Shown: in pieces, positions 1 through 11,200 of the stretch
Layout: each line of letters opens with the position of its first letter
Numbering within the stretch: position 1 is the first letter of the stretch
NCBI GenBank assembly: GCA_963556145.1
Contig: OY744461.1
Coordinates: 6,458,891 to 6,522,890, forward strand
Reading direction: 5' to 3'
Length of the DNA stretch: 64,000 bases
Source: Hygrocybe punicea
Taxonomy: Eukaryota; Basidiomycota; Agaricomycetes; Agaricales; Hygrophoraceae
Program-made: the position numbers and the translations under genes
Notes under the pieces: generated by a model
Told to the model about the DNA's origin: nothing
What the model saw: the letters and a program-made list of their open reading frames with translations, nothing else
Databases searched by the model: none

Positions 1-1778
1 ACCTTTGCCTTTCGGAAGCGTCACATACGCAATCTGGAGCGCGACTACGGCAGCTATTCACTACCATGTTGTTATTCTGCGAACTCACATCACCCGAAAA
101 ACTATGGGACGAATTTCGCGAGCACATTTGTGACGACTTACACATCCACATCATAAACCCCACTCCCAAGCGCATTTATGACTACGGTCTCTTTCTTATC
201 AACCAGATCCTCTCCGATTCCGGTTACAGTCTTCTGAATTTCCCTCATATGCCCCTTCCACAAGAAAACTGGCTCGCCACCACAAGTAATCCATTCATTG
301 CCAATCAGATGTCCTATAATCCGGAACATGAACGTGATTTATTCCTCCAGCACATAGAGAATGTCCAGAATGTTCCAGAACAACTGGAAGCATACAATCA
401 AATCGTTGATGATATTAACAGTCATCGTGGAGGCATCTCCTTCCTCAATGGCCCTGGTGGTTCGGGAAAAACATATTTATATCGAACGTTGTGTCACAAG
501 TTGCGGTCGGAAGGAAAAATTGTGTTGTGTGTGGCGTCAAGTGGTATTGCTGTGTTACTTCTACCTGGTGGACACACGGCCCATTCCACGTTCCGTATTC
601 CAATTGATACATTGACTGCTGAGTCATTATGCAACATTTCCAAACAGGACCAATGAGCCGAATTGCTACGTTCGGTGGACCTCATTATTTGGGACGAAGC
701 TCTTATGCAAAGTCGTTTCACACATGAAGCTCTTGATCGGACGATGCGTGACATATGCAATAACGATCAACCTTTCGGCGGCAAAACAATAGTCTTCGGC
801 GGCGATTTCCACCAGACATTACCCATTGTTCCTGGTGGAACTCAAGAAGACGTAATTTTTCAATCTTTACCACATTCATATCTCTGGAAATCCATGCGAC
901 TTCTGTCTCTCCGAGCAAACATGCGCTTATCAAATGGATCTGCATTGAGTACCTCCCAAAGCGAAGAACATGTCTTTGCTGACTGGCTATTGTCAGTTGG
1001 TCATGGTGATGGCGCCGCGGCCGACGGTACAATCCCATTCGATCCGCATATGCGCGTTAAGTCACTGGATGAACTGATCACCTCGATTTACCCTCACATT
1101 GACGAAGCAATCCCTCCTTCCCAATACTTCCTGGACCGTATGATTCTTGCCCCAAGAAACACAGACGTTGATCAACTGAATGCGTCTGTACTTGCAAGGA
1201 TGCCGGGGCAAGAAATTGTTGTCCACAGTGCAGACTCAATTGAAACTGAACTGGGTGCTGACCAGTATGCAGAATCACTTCCAGTGGAATTCTTACGGTC
1301 GCTCGACACATCTGGGTTACCTCCCGGTGAACACCATCTGAAAGTTGGTTGTCCATTAATCCTCCTTTGCAACTTAGCCCCCAGCAGAGGCCTTTGTAAC
1401 GGAACACAAATGGTGCTCAAGTGCGTCACTTCACGTCTTCTGGAAGTTGAGATTCTAGGTGGAAAGTACCACGGAGAAACTGCACTGATTCCTCGCATCA
1501 CACTATTTCCATCTGCCCGTGCTGGCTTTCATTTTCGACTCAGAAGAAGACAATTTCCCGTGCATTTGGCCTTTGCCATGTCAATAAACAAGGCACAAGG
1601 GCAGTCAGTGCGCCACGTTGGATTAGATATGCGAGAACCGGTATTCTCGCACAGACAACTCTATGTTGCGCTTTCCCGTGCTACCTCAAGTCGTCGTATT
1701 AATATTCTTTTAGCATCTGATGCTACAGAGTGCCGTGTTCATAACATAGTGTTCCCCAAAATTTTTCATCTTTTGTAG
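1..1778 (+). pseudogene. Helitron A RepHel, PIF1-like helicase region, interrupted
   Basis: The frame is open from the left edge, with upstream Helitron-like residues before the first ATG at 66, so the start lies outside the window. It shows the SF1B (PIF1-like) helicase motifs in order: Walker A GPGGSGKT at 450-473, Walker B IIWDEA at 684-701, the GGDFHQTLP motif near 800-825, and the C-terminal INKAQGQS...YVALSRATS block at about 1580-1700. In a Helitron this helicase unwinds DNA during rolling-circle transposition. One in-frame TGA at 654-656 interrupts otherwise continuous coding in the same frame, at a place where an Arg CGA codon would fit. Without that stop the protein runs to the TAG at 1776-1778. 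No introns were seen here. Confidence 0.9.
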
Positions 1779-2055
1779 TTATACGATATATATTTCTACT
1801 CAATTTTTATCACAAAGACTGAAGGAGCTAAATTTAATCATACCACGCTTTTTGTGGCTTTTAGAAACATTCTAGAACTTTCTTGAACAACCAGTGCGAC
1901 TCGGTGTCTTAGTAAGAGTGTTGTACATGTCAGCGACCAGTCACCATAACTCACACTCTCGAGGCTTCGAGCTGGTTCTTGATCCACGACGGCGGTCTAT
2001 ATAAATGCAGGCGTGTAGGATGGACCCCTCCAATTCGTTTCAAACTTGAACGTTC

Positions 2056-3031
2056 ATGATGTCAGCAACATTGACCGGTCCAATTGTACTCGAGAACCCA
2101 CGCCCTGTTGAGGGCTCACCACGTAGCGTTGACTTCGACGGGGAAATGTGGATCAGTCCCAGCAATACTCTCAAAGGACTATTTTGATACTTCAATTCTG
2201 ATGACCTGGTTTTCCAAGACGTGGGCCACTATGTCACATGGATCCATGTAAGCTTGACATTCGTTGCTGATATGTGTGGCTACTAATATTTTTTTAGGTC
2301 GCGAGAGTAGTACAAGGGGTAGTCAATGAAGTCGATGAAAATTTGGATGATGATGACGTGGAGGAGAACGTATCGGGTTCGGACTTGCGGACAGACGAAA
2401 TGCACATTTACGGTGACATTGTCCATGTACGTGACTCAACTTTCTGTGCTACGTCTACTGACAATCCACACTTTATAGTTAATTCCAAGCCTTCCGGATA
2501 TTCGACAGGCACCGTACGTCAACATCTCCGGAGCTGCGTTCAACAGACAACAGAGCACATTCGATGTCAATGCAGCGCAGTACACATCTTCCTACAAAAG
2601 CCGATGACAGCTGTCATTGTTTCCTATCCGCACGCACTTCAACGATGTCAGGTACAAAAAGAAAAAACCGGTACCTTCGAATAACATGTATGTAGCCGTG
2701 GAGGGAACCCTATTTCAGATCGACAGGGATCCCAGCATGCACGCACCCTCCGTCTTCCATATCATGGTAGACAATATTAGTTTTCTCGGGAGGACAGCCC
2801 TTCCCACAAGCAACCTTACGGCAGTGCAAGGTGCGTTGTGTCTCTTAACTTTTGTCCCTTACTTATGTATTTTGCTTAGAGGTTCCTTCTACGCCGGAGT
2901 CCTCGAGGTTCAAATATAATTTCGAGACCACCCCGGCGACATCGCCTGCCACGCATGCCGCTGCCCCTCTGACACCAACTCCCACACCCAAATCGGCTAG
3001 AACGGGTACCAAACGCTCACGCTGCGCATAA
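2056..3031 (+). pseudogene. Helitron A second gene, possible OB-fold (RPA-like) protein, interrupted
   Basis: I infer four exons: 2056-2247, 2298-2426, 2479-2830 and 2880-3031. The introns have GT/AG borders and a CTAAT branch-point-like sequence in the first. The phases join to 275 codons ending in TAA. A TATA-like TATAAA stands near 1999. The protein has an acidic stretch (DENLDDDD) after intron 1, then a block with NMYVAVEGTLFQIDRD and FHIMVDNISFLG that resembles the small OB-fold proteins often found beside fungal Helitron RepHel, and a basic Pro/Thr tail that may be a nuclear signal. Two in-frame TGA codons, 2185-2187 and 2605-2607, break it. Splice sites are seen in the sequence; the OB-fold call is an inference from family resemblance and is tentative. 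A captured host gene is the alternative. Confidence 0.6.
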
Positions 3032-3186
3032 AGTGATGCATGGAGTTGAATAACATTTTGCTTATGTCGGACTGAAGTTTTTTTTTACTTTACAACAGTT
3101 TTGAATAATATGAAAGATTTGTGCTCCATGTATGTGTGATTAAACATGTGTCGTGCGATAACAGTAATCTATGTGTGACTTCGTAA

Positions 3187-3214
3187 ACCCATGCGTAGCA
3201 CGGGTAGCTGCTAG
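3187..3214 (+). other. Helitron A 3' terminus (hairpin plus CTAG)
   Basis: ACCCATGC (3187-3194), loop GTA, GCACGGGT (3198-3205), spacer AGCTG, then CTAG at 3211-3214 and host T at 3215. The stem has one G-T wobble. This is the standard Helitron end: a hairpin shortly before CTRR, inserted between A and T. Confidence 0.88.
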
Positions 3215-4364
3215 TTTTAAATAATGTGTAGATAATGACTTATAAATTGAAACTATTTTCATTGTTATCCCTGATACATATATTGTACAGAAAATAAAGA
3301 TATCTGGAAACAATATCTTGAGACAAAATAGAGCTTCCTGAAAGTCTAATTATTCTGGCTCTTATTGTTTTCCTTATTTTGTATCGGTATTTGCCATCCA
3401 GAAAACCAGTCAAATTCTTAAAATATTCCTATCAATATCCATAATGTGGATATCAACTCAATTGTTTAGCATATCTGAGCCATAGATACCAACCAGAAAT
3501 TCTGCAAAAATTCATAATATTTGTCTAAAAAATAAAATCACTATTAGGACAGAAGATATCAATCAGGAAATATAAATTATTTGCTTTGGTTTCTGACTTC
3601 CAGATACCCGGCCAGAACTTTATATTATCTGGGTTCAGTGGCCCACTGAGCAGCCTGCTCAGAGGCCTGCTTCCACTGCTGATATAGCAGTGGATTTCCA
3701 TACTCCCACACTTGACCCTCTCAGCACCACTGCACCCTCTTCACCATCCATCCCACGCCCTGCACCTTTTCATACTTCATTGTAAGGACAGTATATACAT
3801 GTATTTGTGTAGATGAGACCTCCTTACATTTCAAAGTCTGCTTCATCGCAATAATATATGTGCGCTGTCGTCATGTGTGAACCATTCATCTGCTTGAAAT
3901 TGACAGTGAGATGACCTCTTCTGAGCCAGTCATTCCTACTTTCACCATGCCAACTAGACCTGTTGGGCATCACCTTCCTGTTTCAATTCAAGAAGAGCCA
4001 AAAAAGAACGTGCCTAACAATCGCACTTCCAATGTTGTCAATCTGGGGGGCTTTTAGGTGGCAATGCCGGATGATTCATCGATCCCCATGTGGACACTTG
4101 CCCTGCTTCTTGCTGTAAAAATCCCCCCAAATGACGGTGAACGGAACACTCATTTTGTTTTGAGATCTTAGGAGCTGGTAAGAGCATCAATGAACCGTCT
4201 GTACAAAGTTGCTTACCTGAATGTGGTAGAAACATGATGTAAGATGTGATGTAAGATGGAAGTGTTGATGACAAGAACAGATGTGCAAAATGGTTGAATT
4301 GGCAAGAGAAAAAACATTGAATGTGGCATTCTGTTAGGAGAGAAGGAGTGTATATCGCTAGGAG
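3215..4364. other. AT-rich stretch without a recognisable gene
   Basis: The sequence directly after Helitron A is AT-rich, with many short GAAATAT/ATATCC-like words, and then becomes mixed. Only short chance frames are open (for example 4038-4274 on the minus strand, 78 codons, with no recognisable motif). No RNA gene or terminal repeat was found. Confidence 0.6.
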
Positions 4365-4367
4365 TGT

Positions 4368-5145
4368 GTAACTATTCTACTGAATCATGGTCTGCTGGCT
4401 GCTGGTTCTGTGTAAACTTGGTAAGGCTGAAAGACTAGTAGACGATCTAAGATAGCCTTACTGCACCTGTAACCAGCTTTTATCTGTTGCCATTGCCACT
4501 ACTGCTGCTTTTGTTTCTCGTGGTGCTCACTTATGGCCAGTCAGGGGTACACCCGCAGTGCTCTGGGGCTGTACTCGGACCCGTACCCGTCATGGGTACG
4601 TACCCGAGGCCAAAAGTACGGGTATAGCATGGGTTTTGCAGGGGTACAGGAAGAAAAATGCAAAATACCACATTTTTACCTGTTTTTGGTGGTTTTTATG
4701 GTTATTGTGGACGGAATACTGGCCGGATCCCTTTAGTGTAAAGGAACACAATGTTTAGAATACTGTGGGGAGTGTTGAGAGCATTTTTACATATTTTTAC
4801 AAGCAATGATTCTCATTATATCCCTCAAACCCCAAAAATTGAGTTTTTGATGTTTCTTCTCCCAAAATAAATACAGCCCATACCCGCGTGGGTACTGTGG
4901 GTATTCTGAGGCTGGACTCGTACCCTTAACCCGTGGTACCCGTACTCTTAACCCCTGGGGGTATTGCATACCCTTGACCTGCCCTAGTGCTCACACATAC
5001 AAGAAAAAAACCACAGCATTTTTTATGACATGTAAAGAAAATTTGTAGCTATTCTACCAAAGCATGGTCTGCTGGCTGCTGATTCTGTAAACTGGCTAAG
5101 GCTAGAAGAACTAGAGATGGTCAAAGATGTCCTTACCACTGTAGG
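4368..5145. repeat. Imperfect direct repeat, about 100 bp, flanking MITE 1
   Basis: The segment at about 4368-4465 (CTATTCTACTGAATCATGG, then GTCTGCTGGCTGCTG...) recurs at about 5050-5145 (CTATTCTACCAAAGCATGG, then the same GTCTGCTGGCTGCTG). Both continue into a TGTAAAC...AAGGCT...AACTAG/GACTAG section. The spacing is about 680 bp and MITE 1 lies between the arms. The duplication is therefore in the DNA that received the MITE; its origin is unknown. Confidence 0.7.
4531..4986. mobile_element. MITE 1, hAT-like, CGGGTA-rich, 456 bp
   Basis: Flanked by a perfect 8-bp duplication GTGCTCAC (4523-4530 and 4987-4994), the size made by hAT transposases. The ends are imperfect inverted repeats: TTATGGCCAGTCAGGGGTA on the left against TAGGGCAGGTCAAGGGTA read inward from the right. 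Both ends are followed by many TACCCG/CGGGTA words. No transposase is encoded, so it would need to be moved in trans. The short open frames inside it are not credible genes. Confidence 0.78.
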
Positions 5146-5194
5146 TACCGATTGTTTCTTCATTTTCATCATCTAGTATGAGGCATTCTTCAAA

Positions 5195-5226
5195 CTAGTG
5201 GGGTGTGGGCCATTGCTTTGCATGGC
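5195..5226 (-). other. Helitron B 3' terminus (hairpin plus CTAG)
   Basis: Read on the minus strand: a hairpin GCCATGC-AAA-GCAATGGC (5226-5209, one bulged base), ten bases, then CTAG (5198-5195) and host T (the complement of A5194). The architecture matches the terminus of Helitron A although the stem sequence differs. Confidence 0.8.
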
Positions 5227-5263
5227 ATGTTACTCGTCCCTCTTTTTAGCAAGAGAAGAAATG

Positions 5264-8200
5264 TTAAGATTGAGCATATATAAACAGTACAGCATTATTA
5301 CCATTACATGACAATAACTTAATATTTGAAAAGTCATCTATATCACCTTCATTAATACAAATTGATCTGGTTGATATACCATCATGAAACCATACCATAC
5401 TGTTGATGAATATGCAGGCAGTAAAATGTGCATCACCATAGTACACAATTCCTCTCAATGTGAAAGCAGTGGATATGTCATCAATTGACAAGTTTATAAC
5501 TTGACTAACTATTAAATTCTCAATAGAGTCAACTGTAAACATGATTAGAGGTGGAATTTTGTTAAAGGCAATAAATTTAGTAATCTCTCCCCAACACAAT
5601 TGACATTTGTGCCATTGTCTATTAACTATTATTTGAGCAAGACATGCTGAGATTTTTCCAGAAAATGAATATGAACAATGAAAGATGGCATCACATCTAT
5701 CATTTTCCAGAATGGTTATTTTTTCACAATTCATACATTTAAGACAAGTTGAAGTCATTGGTTCATTTGCTTTCATTATATAATGGGCCAAATCACTTAT
5801 GGCAATGCCAACTTGACCATAAGGAAATATTTCGGGTTTATCTTGATGCAATAAATGTCTGATTGTATTTCTAACTGTTTCTAAATCTGTTGTGTGATTC
5901 TTGGATCATTTGAATCCTAAGCTCAAAATCTTTAATATTTCATTGATGCTATTGAATCTTTTTTTCCAACTTGATGGATCTTCATTCCATATTGCTAGTA
6001 ATATTGTAAAGAGTGAATCATAAGCACAGCTCCAATCTTCCGCATCCCATATAAACCCTTTTGGTTCATTTAATTCAATAGTACTTGTTTTTCGTCTTTT
6101 TTTCACTATGGAAGATGAACTTACAACTTGTTGTAATTTTCGTTTTTTATTTTGCAATACATTGGCCGTCGAATTTTTATGAGTGACAGTGATTGGAACA
6201 GTTCCTTTTGCAGGAACAAAGTTGAGGTTTCTGAAATCTGCCTTTTGATTTTTGTTCATAGGTTTAATTAATTGCCATGGAGAGGGCTGTGTTGTGTATT
6301 GATTTAGTTGCTCCATGGCTTTCCATGCAATAGCATGATGAATGTTTTTTGGAATATATGACTTTCCTTTCCATTTTCTAAATTGATCAATGATAGAATT
6401 TCGCTGATCTCCCTTGACATGTTCTGGTAATAATCCTTGATATTTCAGTTTGGTAATCTCATCAAGCAGTTCTAATTCTCTGAATTCTTGTCTGAGATAT
6501 CCAGAAGCACCCCCAGTAATTACTTTAGGATCAAAGCCTTGCATGATGATAGTTCCTGCTGCAGATGCACTTCTTGATAAGCAAGTATAGTAGAATTGGT
6601 GGTTTCTACAACTACTGAGGTCGACCACATTGTTAGGACGAGTATGTCCTTGACATGCATAATCAGTCATTGCAAAATTAGGTAGTACCAACACTTGTTC
6701 TCTTGACAAAGATATCACATCATCATTGGGTAATGAGCACATGGTGGAAGTGACATGTTTTGTAATCGGCACAACATTTTCAGGAAGTCCTTCTATGTTA
6801 ATTTTTTTTGGAGGATTCAATAATCTAACAAATAAAGTGTCCAGTACAGTTTGTTGTTCTGGACCTATTGCACTCTGCCAACCCACAACCATGCCCTCTG
6901 CTCCTTTGGTAATGCAGCACTCCGTTGCATCATTGTTTCTCAGCATCACTGGCATGCCTACACATAAGTCCAATCTTCCTGGTATATGCTCAGAGGATGA
7001 TGCATGTGGTTGGCTCCAAAGTAGCTTTTGGAGTGAAGGTTCCAATATCTTTGTGTGTCGAATAGGATCCAAAATTGTTGACATGTGATGAGATTTTCTT
7101 TTGCTATTGGAACTAGTAGGATCATTCCATTTGTCTATGGAATAGAATGATGTTAATGGTCTTTTATTTTCAGCAGCAAAACATTGAATACCAAGTTCAT
7201 TGATTTTGTCTTTTTGTGCATTCAATGCAGTTACAACTGATACATTCCTGAATTTCTTTTGGGCTAATTTTGGATCATTTGGACCTTTTCCTGCGATGCG
7301 GGTACGAAGAAATGCAATATCTTCTTGAGTACATGCTTTGTATCTCATGTTTTCCAACGCTGTAGTAGTGGTGCCTGTCATGTCATGTGACTTGGACCTT
7401 AGTCAGTAGCCAGTTCCGGATGTAGTAGACAGTTCTCTATCCCATCCACCTTTGACCTTTCCGTTGGATTCCGTCCCCGATCCTGAGAGGTCCCTCGGGA
7501 CCACTCCAACACCTGTCTCAGTTGGACATCTTCTTTTGACTGATTGGTTTGTCTCATATTTTCACATAATATAACAACTGTTGTAATCTGATGCCAAAGA
7601 GCTTTGCCTATAGCAGCTTCCTGATTTGCTATAGTTTGACTGGAATTGATTTGGACACCAATGGTTCTGGAGTACAAAGGAGCACCACTCATAGCTGGTG
7701 GAAGTTGGCCAAAATCTCCTGCAAATATCATATTAATGCCACCAAAGGGTTCATCATAAACACCACGTGCTTTTGCACACTGAGCACTGATTTTGTACAT
7801 ATCTCTGCAAGATAACATTGACACCTCATCAATGAAAATGTAATCCACACCATCAAGATTGGCATGGACTTGTGCAAGGGAACGAGATGAACCCCCATGA
7901 TTAATTCCCAGAATTGAGTGATATGTAGATCCATTGACAAGGGCAGCAGCACCACCAGTTGGTGCAAGAACCACAAACCAATGATTTTCGTTGTGTTTAC
8001 CAAAACAACTAGTCAATGCTTTGATGACTTGTGATTTCCCTGTGCCTGCCATCCCACCAAGATACATGCGTAGCTTATCAGAACCGTTAATCAAGGTAGA
8101 GTGATTCGCAATGATATGAAATGCTCTCTTTTGGTCAGTGTTCAACTTGTAATCATTGATAGTTACATCAATAAGATGACGATCAGCTCTGTTTGCAGGA

Positions 8201-11200
8201 ATAAACATATGGTTGATGTATGCTGCATCCACTATCTTGACATCATTATATTGAAAATTTCCCAATTTGTTTATGGTTGCTGTGTTTGTTGGTAAATTTT
8301 TATTTCTGTCATCGATGATTTCCTTTTTCTTTGCAAGGACTGCAGTTCTCCACAATTTTGCTGATTGTACTACAGGTGGTTCTATAGGTATCAATGGTCC
8401 TATATCTGGGGTACCATCAATACAATCATCGAGCCACCCTGACCTTTTCAAAGTTCTTTCAGCTATCAGCATTTGATCTTTCCTCTTTTGTCCTTTTTGA
8501 CCAAGTTTCAGGAGTATTTCTGTGTCATTATTGTCTTCATCAATATTGTTGTTGAAGTCGTCGCCATTAAATGCAAATTCAGCATTGTGCATGTCATCCA
8601 GTTCATCAAGAGCATTTGAGGTCGCCCATGAATACCTTATATCTGCAGTATTATTCTTCTGACGTTTAGCAGAGAAATCATCTCTTGCATCCAAACACTC
8701 ATACCGCAGACCAAAGTATTTCATGATCTCCAGCTCTCTTTTAGAAAACTCATGGTCTATAAAAGCATTATCCCATGTTTGTAATTTAAAATTAGGAACT
8801 ATGAAAGGATCATTCCCTTTCATTTTGGCATGGTGGGTAAGATATTGTGGATGATTGGGATGTCAAGTATAATCATTTTCAATTTTTGTCAATTTATTAA
8901 GATCAACTTCATTTGTTTTATCAGCTATTTCTGAACCTGCATTTTTATTCAAACCATCAGGTTTTGGAATTTCATCTATCTCCATGAGTATATCATTATC
9001 AATGACATCAGACAAGTCGTCATCACTGGAGTCGTCAACATTAGTAGGTTCAGTGCAAGAGTCAGACAAATCATGACAGCCTAGATTGTCCAAAATATGG
9101 TTTTGCATGGGTTCTTTTCTGGCCCTTTTGGTTTTTGTTTTGGTGCGTCTTTTATTTGGTTCCATAGTGGCGAGACGTATCCAGTCATACAGTGATACAT
9201 TATCATACAAGGCGGGTCTGAACATATAATTATTTACTTTGGAAAGTCCAATGTATGCGCCATTATTCTTACCAATAACAACCTTTTGTGCATTATTTTG
9301 GTCTTCACATATATTAGGAATTTCTTCATCAGACCATGCACTGATAACCTCTTTAACATAAGATCTCCAAAAGAATGGCACGAATTTATGACTGGTGTAG
9401 TGATCAGGATTTCCAAGGACATATAATGAAGCCATTGGAGCACCAATTTCCATTTTGGAGGTGAGTGAATTGACTATTTGTGTAAACAATTTTCTGACTT
9501 TGTCTTTTCTTTTCAGGTCACCACCAATCATTTCGGAATTCTTATCAAAAATACTTTTTATCACTTCAAAAATGCTATGAGTCTTCAAGGAGAATTTTGT
9601 AATATAATCTGTTATGTATGCAACTATGGCCTTTATAGCAGTACCTGATAATAAGCTGGTCACATCAGAATTGCATCGTAGCATATATGTAACTTCAGGT
9701 GTCACCGTGTTCATCCAAGGTTCACCATGCTTGAGGTTGAGAGCACCAGTGTTAGGTTCTACAAAAGTTTGTTGAAAGATATCACGGGGAAATCGTCGTT
9801 TACATTCACCTTTCGAATTAAGACAGTATGGCTTTTTTTTGCCATCATGCCTGTTATGTACATTTAATCGCAATAAAAGATCATCTACAATATCTTGAAA
9901 CCTTTGCCACCATGTTGATCTTTTGTTGTGATATTGACAATTCATGGAACAATTATATGATGGTGGATCTAGCATGACACATGTTGGTGGTTGATATTCA
10001 GGTTTCGACATTGTCTGTTCCATTTTCTGTGATACCTCATCTTTAGAACCTGTCATGAATTGTCCTACACACAAACTTTCCAAATATTCCACTAATCTTT
10101 TCTGAAAGTCAGAATTTTCACCCATAATTTTGTCACGTATTTCCTGAGGTGTAAGGCATCCCTTTATCCACAACAGCATATGAAGATGCAAGGTAAGACA
10201 TCCTTGTTCCTCTACCGTCGCATAATAACCTGATGTGTTTCCATAAAGGCCAGGGTGAGATTCATTCATTCCTAATATATGTTTGATGAACATTTCAGTA
10301 GTAAAGTGAAAGAAGCGGGCTCCAGCCACTGGATTATTTGCGATTAGTTTGTAACAATTCTGGGGTAGACGTAGTTTAGGATAAAACTTTTCTTTGTTGT
10401 CAGCATAATATAAGCATAGTGGATGATTGATGTCTGCAGGTGCAAAAGTGATAAACCGAGTTGGAGCACCAATATAGGATATCAGAGACCAAATCTCATT
10501 TTGCATGTATTTCTTGTTAGTAATTGAACCTTTGACCTGACCAGCTACGTGATCCAGATCAGAAATGAGTTTATAGCACGCTTTCTCTTCTGATGTATCT
10601 GGTTTGACTCTATCACCTCTACATAATCTTTTAGAGAGGTCATCCAAAACAGCTGTATTGATATTCATCAGGCGATCTGCAATATCGTTGAAATTATGTT
10701 TATTAGTCAACAAATATCCTCCAGTTGTACTGTCCTTGATTTGTTCTTGATTGAATGCAATCAATGGAAAATAGGGATCGGTTTGAAATCTTTTGTCATG
10801 GTACATCAGGAGATGTCTTTTGTGCATCATATCACTGATGCTTAAAACATCCTTGTCTATGCTGCTAATACCACCCAAGCCATATGGAAATAGGCAGGGG
10901 AACATCATAGGATATAATTGAGGATTATTAAAGAACGATTCTGGATTTCTAGCATGGCTTATGGCAAGAACACCACCATGGTCATCTATCAAGTGCTTTG
11001 TTGCTCTAGCTATTAATGCCTTTGGACTTGCGATATCTAGATCTTCGCCAGTTACTCCACTAACAACAAAGGGACAAGGCCCATCTTCCACGCCATCTTC
11101 CTCTTCATTGTCAAATGCACTAGTGGCTTCCGGTTCCTTATTTGTGTCTGCTGGTCGATATGCAACCACAACAGGAATTCCATGATCTGGATATTGTTCT

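Larger units (their letters stand above)
1..3214 (+). mobile_element. Helitron A, 3' part (5' end lies before the window)
   Basis: A rolling-circle transposon read on the plus strand. It begins inside the helicase half of a RepHel protein, continues through a second gene with three introns, and ends at a typical Helitron 3' terminus: a short hairpin at 3187-3205, a five-base spacer and CTAG at 3211-3214 followed by a host T. The Rep (HUH endonuclease) half would lie upstream of base 1. Both genes carry in-frame TGA codons, so this copy is not autonomous. The right boundary is precise; the left one cannot be seen. Confidence 0.88.

Noticed and set aside
654..656. UGA recoding (readthrough or a non-standard code) as the reason for so many in-frame TGA codons
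   Set aside because: Trp is coded by TGG throughout, real genes end in TGA (Spt5-like at 32666, SUZ gene at 55377), and TGA appears where Arg is expected; CpG mutation explains it better.
4540..4980. Telomere-like TACCCG/CGGGTA repeats
   Set aside because: The hexamers are irregular and occur in both orientations inside elements with TIRs and 8-bp target duplications; they are MITE subterminal repeats.
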